A stretch of 64,000 nt of DNA from Arthrinium phaeospermum (GCA_006503535.1 QYRS01000003.1:868001-932000); one strand, 5' to 3'. Shown: positions 21,870 through 34,053, numbered from the stretch's first letter. The notes: generated from the sequence alone by a model not told the origin. Made by a program: numbers and translations.

Positions 21870-24800
21870 CTAAGGAGTCGCCTTGCTCATAGAGATGAGG
21901 CGCTTGACACCGACCTGGAAATTCTGTTAGTGAAACTGTGCAAAGCGATAATAGGCTCGAGGGGAGAGAATAAGGGTTACATACCATCCAGTTACCACAC
22001 TCCTCAGTTCTGTCAGTTTGAATCGACACCTGGAGTTGTTGTGCCTCGGGGTAGTTCTTGGCCTCCAAGAGCGTAGCGAGCTGGGTCAGCTGCTGGATGG
22101 TGTCGGGCTTGACGAGCTCCTCGTTGTTCAGGTGGTCAAAGAGGATGTTGATGCGCTTCTGGGTGTCCTTGACTTGAGGCGCAAACGACGCAGGTGCCTT
22201 GGCAGCTACGCGCTGCATATCCTGGCTGAGGATGTCAACCAGTTGCTGTGCGCTGGCAGGAATGTGCGACCTATCACCCGGGGGGTGCTTGGGCTTCGCG
22301 GGTGAAGCCGCTGCAGAGCGAGGCGGGGGCGCAGGTGAGTTCCCTGCAGAAGGTCCTGTTCTCGGGGGTCCACCCATAGGAGGGCCGCCCATAGGAGGGC
22401 CACCCATGGGAGGGCCGGACATAGTGGAAGGCGGGCCGGATGAAGGCGGGCCCTGCTGTCCCATTGACGGCTCATATCCTTGCTGTGGCGCATAAGGGTT
22501 GGGTGCCGGTGAGCCCTGAGGTGCGGCGGCGTAAGGGTTGGCGGGGGGAGGTGGCCTCATACCCTGAGGGGGAGGAGCCATCTGGGGGTTCGGAGGCGGC
22601 ATGCTCGTCTGGGCCGCAGGCGACGGTGCGTACCGGTTCGAAGGGGGTCCACCAGCAGCAGCAGGCGGGGCGTTGTAAGGGGACGCAGTCCTGCCAACAA
22701 CATTGGCCATCGGAGGAGGGTGCGGCAGAGGCTGGCCACCAGATGCCATCGGAGGCGGTGCGTATTGGCTGGCAGTTGTCGATCCTGATCGCGGGGGAGG
22801 GGCCATCTGTCCCATTTGCTGTCCTCCACCAAGAGGCGACATCACCCGTGGATATGCGGGTCCCTTAGGGGTGGGGGTGGGGTCGCGGTACCCCGAGTGT
22901 AAGGGCTCTGAGGTGGCGGAGGTGTGGGCATGCCTGGCTGGACACCGTATGGCGAGTTGACCGCGGCAGTGTTTGGCGTTGGCTTCCTCGGCGGCGGCGG
23001 GCGAGTTACGATCGGGACATCATTCCAGTTACCAGCTTCCTTGAGAGGTGGCGGCCTGTTTGAAGGAGGGGTGCCGTGGTAGTCTTAGGAGGGCCAAAGT
23101 TGTTCCCTTGAGGGGCATAGCTACCGATGGGCGGCGCGTATCCTCCTTGCTGGGGAGGTGGAGTGGGTTGGTAGCCTTGCTGGGGAGCGTAAGGGTTGCT
23201 GGCGGCAGAAGGCGCGTAAGGGTTTGCCTGAGGAGTAGGGACACTGGGTGCTCCGTAAAGACTTTGGTGAACCGCGGATTGCGCAGGCGCAGGCGGCATA
23301 TAGCCCGGGACGGTTGGGCGAGTTATTGTGCCAGGAGGGGCAGGGCCAGTCGGCTGGGCAGGCATATAGCCGGGGACGGTAGTCCGAGATGTTCTGCCAG
23401 AAGACACAGCGGCAGCGGGCTGGGCAGTCTTCTTCTGGGTCGCCTGCCGGATTCGGTTGCGAGCGACGTCGGCAGCAGGGTATGTGGTAGGAAGAAGTTC
23501 CAGATATTTCTGGGCCACATTCAACTGTCCGTGAGCTGCAACGATATCCGCATACTCAGTGTACTTGTCGTACAGAGCAGAAAGCTTCCAACCCGAGGGA
23601 AGGCCTGTCTCCGTGTCTTGGAACTTGGCGACCTGGCGGAACACAGTGACCTTTTCGATGAACTGTTGAAGGGTGCGCGCATGCACAGAGAAGGTGGTAT
23701 CGCTACCCTCTGCCATGCCTGCCTTCTCAGCTTCCTCGAGCTCCGAGATCCAGATACCCACAACCTTCTCAAGCTTGGAGCCTACCAAGTAGCACAAAGA
23801 TGCGTCTTGGCGGGAGCCATTCTCAAGGATCCGGTCGCCCAGCGCCTCACACAGGTCGGGGAACTCGGTAGGATCAGCAAACGTGCACAGAGTGACCATA
23901 GTCTCCTTCCAGTCAGCAAGGTCGGCGTTGTACACAACGTCCCAAAGGTTCTTGACGATGACGGAGCTAAGCAGGCGCAGATAACTAGGCATGCCCTCCT
24001 TCTGGGAGATGTAGGCAGCCTGCACCTTGTCCATGAGCTCCTTCCCACCACAGTTGGCGATCATGAATGCATCGGCCATCCGCTTCTCATCCAAGCAAAT
24101 CATAGTGGCCTTTTCAAACTGGCCCATCATCAATGCTTTGGTGATCTGCTTCTCAACATCTGAATCGTTTTCGCCAAACAGGTGGAACGGGTTGTCCGTC
24201 TTGGCGCCCTTGGTGGCCGACAAGCTAGCCAAGAAGTCGTCGCCCTCGCCCTCAGCACCATCGGAGAAGAAGGTCGATAGACGGTTCTTCTTGTGCCCTT
24301 TCTCACCCTCGACCTTCTCAGGCTTTTCATCCTTACCCTCAGCAGAGTCCTCGGCGACACCATTGGTCTCTCCCTCTTCCTGGGAGAAGCCAAGATACTC
24401 GGCAATCTGCTGTCGGGGGTTCTCCGATAGCAAGGTGCTCATGACTTGCCATTCAGCCTTCTCTTCGTCACTGGTGGCTTGCTCCTTGTGCGACTCGCAG
24501 ATGGCAGCAATGTCTCCAGCCTTCAAAGACTCTTCAAACTTCTCGGTGGCAGTTCCAATGTCCGAATCGACGGAGAACTGGGCGATCTCGATCTTGGACG
24601 CGCGAGGTTGGCCAGGCTGGGTAGGTACCGGCTTAAAGGTAATGAGCTTTCCACCAAATCCAAATGTGACACCGACAGGTCTCTCTAACCATTTGGGTGC
24701 CTTGGGAAGTGTGAAAGCGGCTCCTTGTGGCTGAGTCTGGGCTTGAGTGAAGAAGTCCTCCCCGTCCAAGTTATTCTGGGTGTTGTTCTGCACAGCCGAG

Positions 24801-25855
24801 GGGTTGGTGTTCTGGAAGGTCTGAACCGTGATCTTGCCATCGAAGGAGGCAGTGGCTGACAGGTTCGGGTTGTGGGGGTGGAAGCGGACAGAAAAGGTCC
24901 AGTTCGTCACCTCGGGGAACTCTCCGTAGCGGGCTCCTGTGTTGGGGCTCCAGATGACGGTTTTGTTGTCCTTGCCACAAGAAAGCATCAGATCATCGTC
25001 TTGCTGGCACCATGACAATGACAGAATGCCTTGCTCATGACCTTGTAGCGTGCGTTCGGGCGCATTCGAGTTGCGGAGGTTCCACAGGAGGATAACAGGG
25101 GCGAGGTCGTCGTAAGTGGCAGTCATGAGCTTGGTCGAGTTGTTCGGGTCCCAAGCAATAGCACTGACAGGCTTCCGGTTGTTGTTAAGGGTCAAGGATG
25201 ACTTCTTCGTTTTCAAATCCCACACGGTAACGAATCCGCCCGACCCGCCTGTAGCGAGAATATGCGCGACCTTTCTATTCCAAGCAACACATTCCAAGTC
25301 ATGGGCGGCGGCGGTGCCGAGTCGGAAGGCGTTCGAGGGGTCGTTGACATCGTAGATGAACAGCTCTCCCTTGACTCCAGCAGTAGCCAAGATCTGAGGC
25401 CTCAATGGGTTGAACTGTAGAGACTTGATGGCACCGGTGTGCTTCGTGGTACGGGCAATGAGAGCATCTTCATCTCCGTCGATGAGCTTCTCGGCGTCCC
25501 AAAGGTCGAGCGAGCCGTTCTCGAGAGCACCGGCGATAACACCTTGAGGGTAGTCATCTGTGGGAGGACCCCAAGCAATATCGTAGAACCTAGGATGTGA
25601 ATGTTAGCCCAGAGAAAGTGCCAACACTGGGCATGCGATTGTTTACCTGGAATCAGCCGCGATGCTAGCAAGTGGCTGGAGCTCGAGACCCTGTTCCTGG
25701 TTGTCGAGATCAAGATCCCACAGCTCGAGCTTGGTGTCGCCCGAGAAGTCGGCGTCGACCGCGCCAGCTCGGGTACCAGTTACAATTAAGGGTTTGCCTG
25801 CGCCGGGCGACCAGGCAAAGGCCGCAGTGCGCGAGATTTCCCGCAATCGCACCAT
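21870..25855 (-). CDS. SEC31: COPII outer coat protein Sec31 (two single-base frame breaks)
   Basis: Exons 25855-25647, 25589-21985 and 21914-21870. An N-terminal WD40 propeller is visible ([60 protein letters not shown]). An alpha-solenoid follows, then a long Pro/Gly/Gln-rich linker with NPYAPQQGY and PPMGG repeats, and a C-terminal helical domain ([17 protein letters not shown]). This is the full Sec31 order; the protein cages COPII vesicles at ER exit sites with Sec13. The frame breaks twice in the linker: at 23068-23071 and near 22868-22882 (both GGGG-type runs on the + strand). Exon lengths total 3859; adding one base at each site gives 3861, exactly 1287 codons. Both breaks are therefore most simply missing bases in the assembly. 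The final short exon encodes [14 protein letters not shown]. Confidence 0.95.
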
Positions 25856-26567
25856 CTCGACTCGTAGTTGTGGTTCGCGGTGTGTGGTTGGCCCAAGCAA
25901 CTTGAGTTCAGGGTGTGGCGGGGTTGTTGGGTGTTTAGATACGGCAGCTCCTCGTTGCCACCGGTTGCATTGGGCCTATAGACCGGCTAGAAGGCGAGAC
26001 GTGGGAGAGGAGAATCAGGGTAGAATTAAGAGAGTATTTTTGCGGGCAAGAAGAATGGTCAATGATAATGCCACCTGGACATCCTCCCCTATGAGTTCAC
26101 CTTGTCGACTAAGTGTCCTCGTCTGACGGCACGGACCAAGCGAGATGGCTGATGTACGGAAGGGGTGGTTCTAGTTGCCCGGAAGCCTGCCTGCGCTTAC
26201 CTTCAAGACATGGAGAAGTTTAGTCTACGAGTACGAGGTAAGACGGACGACGCGAGTCTAGCTAGGGAATACAGTCGTTAATTGGGCTGACAAGGAAGTC
26301 ACATAATCCACGCTGACGACTTCGAGAATTTGGCTTGTTCAAGCTCGACTTGGAAGCCAGGAAGCCTGGAATAACCCACCTGCCACCCACCGTAAGTGGT
26401 GGCCTAACACAACCCCCACCGTTGGCTGTGTAAAACTAAAGCCCCCCCACTCGTCAGTTGCTTGCAATTTGTGGAAGGCTGTCAAAAGCTCAAGCGCGCT
26501 GCGAATATAAAAGCTGCCTTAAGAACAACACATCTGCCCCTATTCGCACGCCAGCACTCATATCAAG
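25856..26567. promoter_or_regulatory. Divergent promoter between SEC31 and the RRM-protein gene
   Basis: A 712-bp gap with no ORF. A good TATA box, TATAAAA at 26506-26512, lies 56 bases before the RRM-protein ATG at 26568. No comparable element is seen on the SEC31 side. Confidence 0.55.
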
Positions 26568-27093
26568 ATGACAGATTCGGCACGCTGGAAGGCGACAGTC
26601 TACGTCGGCGGTTTGGCTGGCATGGTCGACCAGTCCAATCTGCACGACGCCTTTATCCCATTTGGCGAAATCGCGGATATCTCATTACCCAAAAATGATA
26701 AGCCCGACGCAACAGAGCCTCACCGCGGCTTCGCGTACATCGAGTATGAGGACGCCGACGATGCCAAAGAAGCCATGGACAACATGGACCAGTCGGAATT
26801 CTTCGGCAAGATTTTAAAGGTGTCGGCGGCCAAGGCACCAAAGAGCGCCGAGGAGGGCCTGGGCAGCAAGACTGCACTCTGGCAGCAGGTATGCTTTTTC
26901 TCTCTCTACATTACTACTGGTCCCATACGATATATCTAACCCAGTTTTATAGGAGAGCTGGCTTGCCGAGCATGCGGTGGATGAGGATGACAGGACCGCC
27001 GCAGACGGTGCGAAGGGGGCTATAGATGATCGCCCGGAAGACCCCATGCAAGGCCTCGAGGGCCTTGACGTTGCCGGTCCCAAACCGGAATAG
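26568..27093 (+). CDS. Single-RRM RNA-binding protein (cyclophilin-E N-terminal-like)
   Basis: Two exons, 26568-26888 and 26953-27093, make a 153-residue protein. Residues ~8-90 are an RRM: RNP2 is ATVYVGGL, RNP1 is HRGFAYIEYE, and the beta4 strand is KILKVSAAK. The RRM resembles that at the N-terminus of cyclophilin E (Cyp33), and the following ALWQQESWLAEH stretch matches the linker of fungal stand-alone versions. There is no peptidyl-prolyl isomerase domain downstream, so this is the short, RRM-only form. The C-terminus is acidic and low complexity. The likely role is in pre-mRNA or spliceosome-associated RNA binding; the exact partner is unknown. A TATAAAA box lies just upstream. Confidence 0.85.
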
Positions 27094-27335
27094 ACGGGAA
27101 CTTGACACAACCCTTTTGCAATTTGTTATATTCGCATAGCGCTGGCGTTGGATGAGGAATGAAATTGAGTGTGACGACCTGGGTGACAGGCAAAAAATGA
27201 TAATATCTATCCCGTTTCTTGATTCTTATTCCCGCGACTAGCTTCGTTCTGCGTGAGCTATATGTACAATGCCCCTATCCTCGCTTTGCGACAAACGAAA
27301 GCCGTAAACCAAATGCTCGTTGTTCTAATTCGCGC

Positions 27336-27872
27336 TTAGTGGTGCTCCTCGTGCTCGGCCTCAGCTGCGCGGTTTTGGCGGGCGAGACGCAGGTTCTTGT
27401 CGACGGTGAACTTGCGGAAGCTGGAGTAGCCGGCAGCGAAGACGGCGAATCCGACGACGACACCTGTAGTTTAGAGTTATGAGTATTGCGAGCCCGATTG
27501 ATGATGTGTGGGATTAGGAGATGGGCGTACCGAGGGGAATCAGCTCAGCGGGAATCTTCCTGAGCTTGCGGAGACGCTGGGAGACAGTGTGGCCTGCGAT
27601 CGGAGTCAATTGGTCATGGTTCTTCTCCAGGTTGCTAGTTCACTTCGAGTTCAAATATAGTATCGTATGATCGCTGAGGAAATCGGATTGACTGTTTCCG
27701 CAATTGTCTGGGGATGAGAACGTACCGGCCTGATCTTCGGCCTGAATTTTGCGAAGTGTTCGTTAGCGATTGCTACGTCATGAAGGCACCGGTTCTTCGG
27801 GATTCTGCTTACGGGAGGAGCACGCATCATGCGTCTCGTGGGCATCATTCGGAGAGCGGAAGTAGGATACAT
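27336..27872 (-). CDS. Small mitochondrial MLRQ/NDUFA4-like (B12D family) respiratory subunit
   Basis: Four exons: 27872-27813, a 16-nt exon at 27741-27726, 27593-27531 and 27463-27336. They sum to 267 bases, an 88-residue protein. The N-terminus is basic with Met/Arg/Ala (LRMMPTRRMMRAPP), as expected for mitochondrial targeting. One membrane helix follows (PAELIPLGVVVGFAVFAAGY), then SSFRKF and a basic/acidic tail ending EAEHEEHH. This matches the fungal proteins annotated as NADH-ubiquinone reductase MLRQ subunit. The animal homologue NDUFA4 is now assigned to complex IV, so the complex assignment in fungi is open. The 16-nt exon encodes AEDQA plus one base, has good flanking AG and GT, and is needed to keep frame. 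Confidence 0.75.
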
Positions 27873-28378
27873 CGTGGGCGGTTGTCTGGAGGGGAGATTG
27901 GATCTTGGGCGTGAGATCGTTGGGGTCTTGCTGGATAGGAAGCTGTTTCGGATTGCGAACTGGAAGTGGTTCTTTTTCGCAGCAGTCTGGAGAAATGGCA
28001 CCACCCTTCCCAATTGCTCGGCTACCACTCCCACCACATGCCCAGTTCCAGGCCAGCCAGCCAGCTGCAAAGGAGCTTCCACCAGAGCGAGGGCGCCACG
28101 GGGTAAAAGGAGGCCCGTGCTCCCGGTGCCTAAGCCTATTGGAAGCAAGGCAGTGGTAATGAATGGTCGGAAACGGGCGGCCTGAGGCAGAAACTTCGGC
28201 CAATCGTTCGATTCCTCCATTGGCAATTTCTGGGGAGCGAGCGACAGAGCTACCTACACTTCCGACCGAGAGAGAAAGCCGTCAATTGAACTACCTCATC
28301 ACCACCCTCTCGACCAATCTCTGCCATTGAGCACCCCCGACCACTCCAGCCCTTCCGAATCGTTCAGAAACCGCCAAA
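27873..28378. promoter_or_regulatory. Divergent promoter of two mitochondrial respiratory genes
   Basis: A 506-bp gap between the MLRQ-like gene (-) and COX12 (+). The shared upstream region suggests co-regulation of two respiratory-chain subunits. I see no clear TATA. It is C/T-rich on the + strand toward the COX12 start. Confidence 0.5.
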
Positions 28379-29062
28379 ATGTCCGACGACGAGCGCGAGA
28401 CCAAGCCCTTCAAGTTCGTCACTGGTGAGTCTTCCCCCCGACAGTGCCGCGGCTAAAGCCCTCACAATTGATGGCCTTTGCTAACTCGGTCCGCAGCTGG
28501 TAAGAATCTCCCACTGTCCCGCTCCACCACCACTCCCGGCCGACCAACCCGATGTCACGGTTACTCTTCGCCTCAATGCACGTCTGTGGAACGATATACT
28601 GCCGCGATCGAAAGACGATATCGACATGGAGGGAGCTTGGTGGCCAGGATATATGATTGATGACCAACCGACCGACCGGCCCGCGACATCATGACGAATT
28701 TTAGCAGTTGCTGATGCAATGATATTAGGTGTCGACGCCCGTTTCCCCAACGTCAACCAGACCAAGCACTGCTGGCAAAACTACGTTGATTACCACAAGT
28801 GCATCAACGCCAAGGGCGAGGACTTCAAGCCCTGCCGCCAGGTACGAACATGACCGATACGCTATACACATGGAGGCGAACCCCCTGTTCTAACGAGATA
28901 TCAGTTCTTCCTTGCCTACCGATCTCTGTGCCCCAGCGGCTGGTACCAGCGATGTAAGATACAATACATGCATTACTGGGTCCTCTTGGCAATACTAACA
29001 TGCATATCACAGGGGACGAGCAGCGCGAGTCTGGTAACTTCCCTGCTAAGCTGGACGTTTAG
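28379..29062 (+). CDS. COX12: Cytochrome c oxidase subunit 6B (Cox12), with a 3-nt micro-exon
   Basis: Exons 28379-28424, 28497-28499, 28729-28841, 28905-28953 and 29013-29062 sum to 261 bases, an 86-residue protein. It has the twin Cys pattern of Cox6[13 protein letters not shown] (C-x9-C) and [12 protein letters not shown] (C-x10-C), followed by [20 protein letters not shown]. The protein sits in the mitochondrial intermembrane space on complex IV and is oxidatively folded by Mia40. The second exon is only CTG. Intron 1 ends TTTGCTAAC...CCGCAG, and intron 2 starts GTAAGA and ends GATATTAG. With it, the junction reads VTAGVDARFP; skipping it also keeps frame and drops one residue (VTGVDARFP). 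The rest of the gene is unambiguous. Confidence 0.93.
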
Positions 29063-29273
29063 ATCTACAAGTCGATCTTACGGGAAGCAATGGCCGGACA
29101 AGCATTAGATTGTAGCAGTGGGGGTATCAATGTAGTAGTATTAGACGTCTCTGGTCAAACCAAATGCACATAAACATTTCGTTGCGTCACCAATCCACAC
29201 CTGCCTCCCTGCCTGAGCCTCTCAAATAATTGCAAATCGTACAGTCATTATTTCCAGATGCGCGTTTGGTATA

Positions 29274-30125
29274 TCACGCCTCATCCTCGCTAGAGCTCAT
29301 GAACTCATCATCCTCCTCAAAACCAGCGAATGCCCGATGAACAGGCTTCTTGCCTTTGTCTGCTGTTGTGGGTGGCGTTGTAGACTTCGAGCCACTAGAG
29401 GAGGCTTCAGCCACTTCCTCCCCTGAAGACTGTTCAGACGAGTCTTCCACGTCACCGGCTTCCGTCGACGTAGATCCATGTGATGTCGCAAGGTTGTCTT
29501 GGTATGTGCCCTTCTTCATAGCGGCCAGAACGGCCTCTCGCGTCCTCTCGGCGGCCTCCTCTTTGTCTTCGACCCATTTGCCATCGAGCCGGCCCTTGTT
29601 GCTGTGCTTGATCTCATACTCCTTCTCCTCGGCGGCGTCGACGATCTTTTGCCACCTCTCCATCCGCTTCTCCCGCTCCTTTTGCTCCATCTCGGGCTTG
29701 ATAGCCAGGTACTCCGCGAGCGCCTTGGCCTCGTTGACCGTGCGCAGCCGGCGGCCGTCCAGGTTCCTGCTCGAGTCGTTCTCCCGCCCCGTCTTCTTAC
29801 GCTTGGACGACATGCGACCACCCGCCGCTCGCAGCTGCGATCCGAAACCTCCCTTGCCACCGCACAGCGGCGCGGACAACCGCAGCGTCAGAAAGTCCTC
29901 ATCTTGGGGGAGTAGAGACGCGAGCTTGACGTCTCCATAGGATAGTTGTTTGTTGGACTGGGTGGTGACGATGAGGCGTTTGCAGGCATCGACTGTGAGG
30001 CGCTCGTCGATCTGCTCGTAAAGGTCGGCAACGGTCTCGTCGCGCGGTATGCGCAGAAAGAGAGTCTTCGATCCAAGACCGGGAATCGTCGACACGAGGA
30101 CGTTTATATTAGAACTCGAAGCCAT
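29274..30125 (-). CDS. SDE2: Sde2-like splicing/genome-stability protein with N-terminal ubiquitin fold
   Basis: A single 283-codon exon. Residues ~1-88 form a ubiquitin-like domain ([20 protein letters not shown]) ending in [18 protein letters not shown]. The GG followed by KGG is the conserved processing site of Sde2, cut by a deubiquitinase to release the C-terminal fragment beginning KGG. The Sde2 core follows ([20 protein letters not shown]), then an acidic Ser/Glu-rich tail ending in SSSEDEA. In fission yeast the processed C-terminal part joins the spliceosome and promotes excision of particular introns; in humans it acts at replication forks. The processing motif is intact here, so ubiquitin-like activation is expected. 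Confidence 0.93.
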   Translation of the reverse strand: MASSSNINVLVSTIPGLGSKTLFLRIPRDETVADLYEQIDERLTVDACKRLIVTTQSNKQLSYGDVKLASLLPQDEDFLTLRLSAPLCGGKGGFGSQLRAAGGRMSSKRKKTGRENDSSRNLDGRRLRTVNEAKALAEYLAIKPEMEQKEREKRMERWQKIVDAAEEKEYEIKHSNKGRLDGKWVEDKEEAAERTREAVLAAMKKGTYQDNLATSHGSTSTEAGDVEDSSEQSSGEEVAEASSSGSKSTTPPTTADKGKKPVHRAFAGFEEDDEFMSSSEDEA

Positions 30126-30720
30126 CTTGAAGGATATCGGGTTGGCGGTGGCGGAGATGATGATGTTGATTTGCAGTTGTTGTCAAGGCGATGGAGGGCC
30201 TAGAGGTGGGCTTCTCGCAGTGGTTGGATTGCGGGTGTATCAACTGCTGCACAACAAAACGGGCTATTTCGGGCCACGGTCTTTAAGTAGGAACGAGAAA
30301 AGCCTTCCTTATGTATCTCCGTAACGAGGTATCCTCTTCAAAAAACAAATCTCCTAGTCGTTTTGGCTGTTGGTTTGGTCCTGCTTGCGTCGTACCAGAC
30401 TTACCATTAACCCAGATCGAGATAAGATTGCTGCAGCGAGTGGCTGGGTCACTCTCTGTGGCGCAAGCTGACAATGGCTCAACTTTTTCCATCAGCCACA
30501 CTTACTGGCCACAGAATTAACCCCACCTTTGCAAGCCACCCTGGCTGGTCTGAGCTTTTTTCGATAAGCACAAGTTTGAGCCCCAAATACATTTTGCTCC
30601 TCCCACACGCAAGTTCCCTAATTTGTGAAAAACAGTCGTGACTTTTCCAGTCGACAACATCACGACCCCGACACCCACACCACCAAAGATTCATCTTGAA
30701 CACCAGACAATACCGCCAAG
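30126..30720. promoter_or_regulatory. Divergent promoter between SDE2 and the eS10 gene
   Basis: A 595-bp region without a credible gene. The 60 bases before the eS10 ATG are A/C-rich, as is common for ribosomal-protein leaders. Confidence 0.5.
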
Positions 30721-31421
30721 ATGCTTATCCCCAAGGAGGACCGCAAGAAGATCCACGAGTACCTCTTCCGTGAGGGTAAGCGCCATCCCCAAATTCCGAA
30801 TATCGCAAAAAATCGCCATGCCGCCCAAAACCTCGAAATTATTGTGCCGCGATACTGGGTTTCTTAGATGCAGTTGGACTGACTTGGGATATTTTTGAAC
30901 AGGTGTCGCCGTTGCCCCCAAGAAGTTCGAGATCCAAAATGAGGAAATCGGCACCCGCAACCTCTACGTGATCAAGGCCATGCAGTCCTTGACCTCGCGC
31001 GGCTACGTCAAGACTCAGTTCTCATGGCAATACTACTACTACACCCTCCTGCCTGAGGGTCTCGACTACCTCCGCGAGTGGCTGCACCTGCCCGCCGAGA
31101 TCGTCCCCGCCACCCACATCAAGCAGCAGCGATCCCACGCTCCTCCCCGGGGCATGATGGGCGAGGGTGAGCGCGAGCGCCGTCCTTTCGGCCGTGGCCG
31201 TGGTGGCGACCGTGGTGACCGTGAGGGTGGCTACCGCCGCCGTGATGCTGGTGAGGGCAAGGAGGGTGGAGCTCCTGGTGAATTCAACCCTCAATTGTAA
31301 GGACACCCCACCATTGGACTGCAAGACGATGCACGAGGAAGGCAATTGCTAACATCTAACTTCTAGCCGTGGTGGATTCGGCCGTGGCCGTGGCCGTGGT
31401 GGCGAGGCTCCCCCCTCGTAA
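30721..31421 (+). CDS. RPS10: 40S ribosomal protein eS10
   Basis: Exons 30721-30775, 30903-31296 and 31367-31421 sum to 504 bases, a 167-residue protein, normal for fungal eS10. It starts MLIPKEDRKKIHEYLFREG, with conserved IGTRNLYVIKAMQSLTSRGY, the TQFSWQYYYYTL aromatic segment and LREWLHLPAEIVPATH. The C-terminal tail is an RGG-type stretch (PFGRGRGGDRGDREGGYRRR and a final FGRGRGRGGE). Such a tail is typical of eS10 and a target of Arg methylation. The protein sits at the beak of the small subunit near the mRNA entry channel. The third exon encodes only the last RGG-rich residues. Confidence 0.96.
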
Positions 31422-34053
31422 GGGATTCGCCCAACCAACATCTTCATCATGAAAGTTCCATCGACGCATTTGACCGCATGAACGACGACGACATGGTGTA
31501 CTCTAGGGTTTTAGGAGGATGCTGCATGGTCGCGCTTCTCTTTGCGTTTCAGAAGCTCGTGGGGAAAAATATCTCGGTTGCACTGGTGGAGTTATTGAGG
31601 AACCATGAACGCCTTCGGTTAAAAAGGTCTACGATCAGGGTCATGATTTTGCCGCATAAAGAATCAGCTTTGTCAATGAAGCATTTGTGAACACTTCGAT
31701 CGCCTGCCATAATATCGTGATCGCCGATCAGCAATAGCTGCTGAGACAGAGCGGTTCTGGGGTACCTGGGTTCATTGCAGTCAGGTAGAACCTAATCGGA
31801 ATGAAATGCGATAAATGCAAACCTCATCGTCTCAGCTCAAGGCCTGATTGCTTGCATGTTTCTGAATCAGACAATGCTGAATTCAACGACTGTCATTTGC
31901 GTACGCATGTTCTGTCGACGTTAGAGGTCTACGAGGCAATGCGCCTCAGCATTGGTGTCCCTTGAACACTAACTGTCTTGCAACTCTTGAAGCTCAACTG
32001 AGTAGTGGATGACTTATCGGTCTGCTTATGTCTCGCTCGACATGCTGTCATTTGCACCCATGCTCTATCGCATTTCAGTGTGGAGTAGGAAGCCCACCAA
32101 AATCCCAGTCAAGATTGCTTAATCATCAAGATTGATCTGTATAAGGACCAATGCCTACAATTACCTACCCTACGTAGACACATGCCGTATTCCATCCGGA
32201 TGCAGTCATGTTGCGGCGCGGTGTGAGACGATGAGAATAGAAATATCGCATGACCTGGTGCGATGCGCCCCCGCAGACGTATAAACGCCCCCATCTACGA
32301 TTCTACACGAAGGCAGCTATTCGAGCATCAAGTCTTAATGTATTCAATGAAGCCCCCTAACCTTCTTTGCGGTGCGCTCGAAGTCATGTAGAAAGAAATA
32401 AAGAAACTTTCTATAGTTCCTGACTATCCCGGGCCACTGGAACTTATATATTTAGGTCAAGATAGGGATCGAGAAAGCCATTGTTGCATTTTGCGGTTCT
32501 GATCCAGTCCTACCTTTAAAGCCCATCAGCATCCCACACACCACACCCCATCCCGCATCGGCCTCGGTGTACAGCCCACTGGTCTCAACAAACTGACAGG
32601 CCTTCCAAACCGAACCCACACAACAAGTAGCGGGAATCTGCGTACCAATTGGTCATGTCAGAACGTGGGAGCATGCAATGCCCATGGAGCCCCCAATTGA
32701 GGGGGTTTGACTTTGATATACGACCGCTCAATTGCAGCATGTAGATCAATTGATTGCCTGGTGAGCAGGACTTCAGTCGTTCCATTCTTACCTAAGATTG
32801 TTGCCGACCTTCGTTTTGGAATATGCAGCAACAATATATCTGGTGTAGGACCAGGACTCGGTTGTGTTCCACTAACGCGCGTGATGGCGAGGGATATACC
32901 GAGAGCATGCATGGGTTGGTGGTGATTGCAGCCAAAACTTCGATGTTAAGCTTACTGGAAGAAATGCTAAATCTGTGTAAGTGTAGTCTAGAGCCCCTCC
33001 CCGCTGGATCCCCAGCCTGACTCTGGACACACCGCGAGATTCCCGAAGCATCTGTGGAAAGCCCTCAGAATGTTCGGAAACGTGTTGCTATCTTGGTAAC
33101 TTTTATTCCACTTTTACCAGGACTGGGTCAATAACCTTTCTTCACGATAGCACACTAGCCTGGGTTAGAGAATGCAGTATGACGCGTGCTGGCCGACAAG
33201 CAGCAGAAGCCACTGACACTTTTTAGCTGAAGGTGGGGTTGGGACTTTTTCTCTGGCCTGGACTCTGGCGTCTGGGGTCCCACAGCGGGGGATTTGGAGG
33301 ACTTGCTCCTTGCCCCTCTTTCCCGCACGCCTCGAATGGATGCAATGCCTCGTTCATCACGCGCAGCAAGCAGTCCTGGTGTTTTGGTTAGAGCTAAAGC
33401 TGTTCCATCCATGTCCATCCGTCTCTCTCTCGTGCTTGCTGGCAACCCCCCGGCGCTACTGTATGCTCTTTCCTGGGCCTTGGATGCGACTAGGTATTGG
33501 CGAATGAATGGCTGCGTTCCGGCTGGCGCGCTGCTAGCAATGACATGACAGCGCCCCCTGCCTTATGTACCTTACTTACTTGCCTTGAGTAACCTATGAG
33601 AACTCGTAGCGTTCAGGTCGGCGCTAGACTGTCCAACGTGCAGCGCAGGCAGATACTGTACATGTCGCTTACCCCCTCTCCCAAACGCCAGATGAAAAGG
33701 TGCCGAGCGTGGGATGCTGTAAAAAGGTTTGTAGCTCCCTTGGGTCTGGAGCAGGAGGAGACTGGAGACCAGAACAGAGTGAGGTCTGAAGCCCTCGCTA
33801 TTCATTAGCATTTTTCCTTGGCTCCGATATCACTCTTGCCCATCCCTCCCTTTGATAAATACCTAGTGGATAGCCAACATTGAACACTTGCTCATCCTTT
33901 TTTTTTCTCTTGATATATTTCGCATCAGATAGATCTGCTCGTCTGTGTTTTGCTGCCACCCCGTCGACCCCTTTCTTGTTGATCTTTCGCTTGATCTTCG
34001 TCGAACTTCTTCTTGGATACCCCGCTTCCTGTTGTTCACATTCCTCCTTCAAG
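31422..34053. other. Long non-coding interval, 2.6 kb
   Basis: Short ORFs only (for example 31478-31690 +, 33155-33445 -), none with a recognisable domain. It contains the eS10 terminator region and the promoter of the downstream dehydrogenase, whose leader is T/C-rich with a long T run near 33899. No repeat or transposon was recognised. Confidence 0.55.

Noticed and set aside
22440..24163. Long plus-strand ORFs opposite SEC31
   Set aside because: They are antisense shadows of the GC-biased SEC31 coding sequence, with no recognisable domains.
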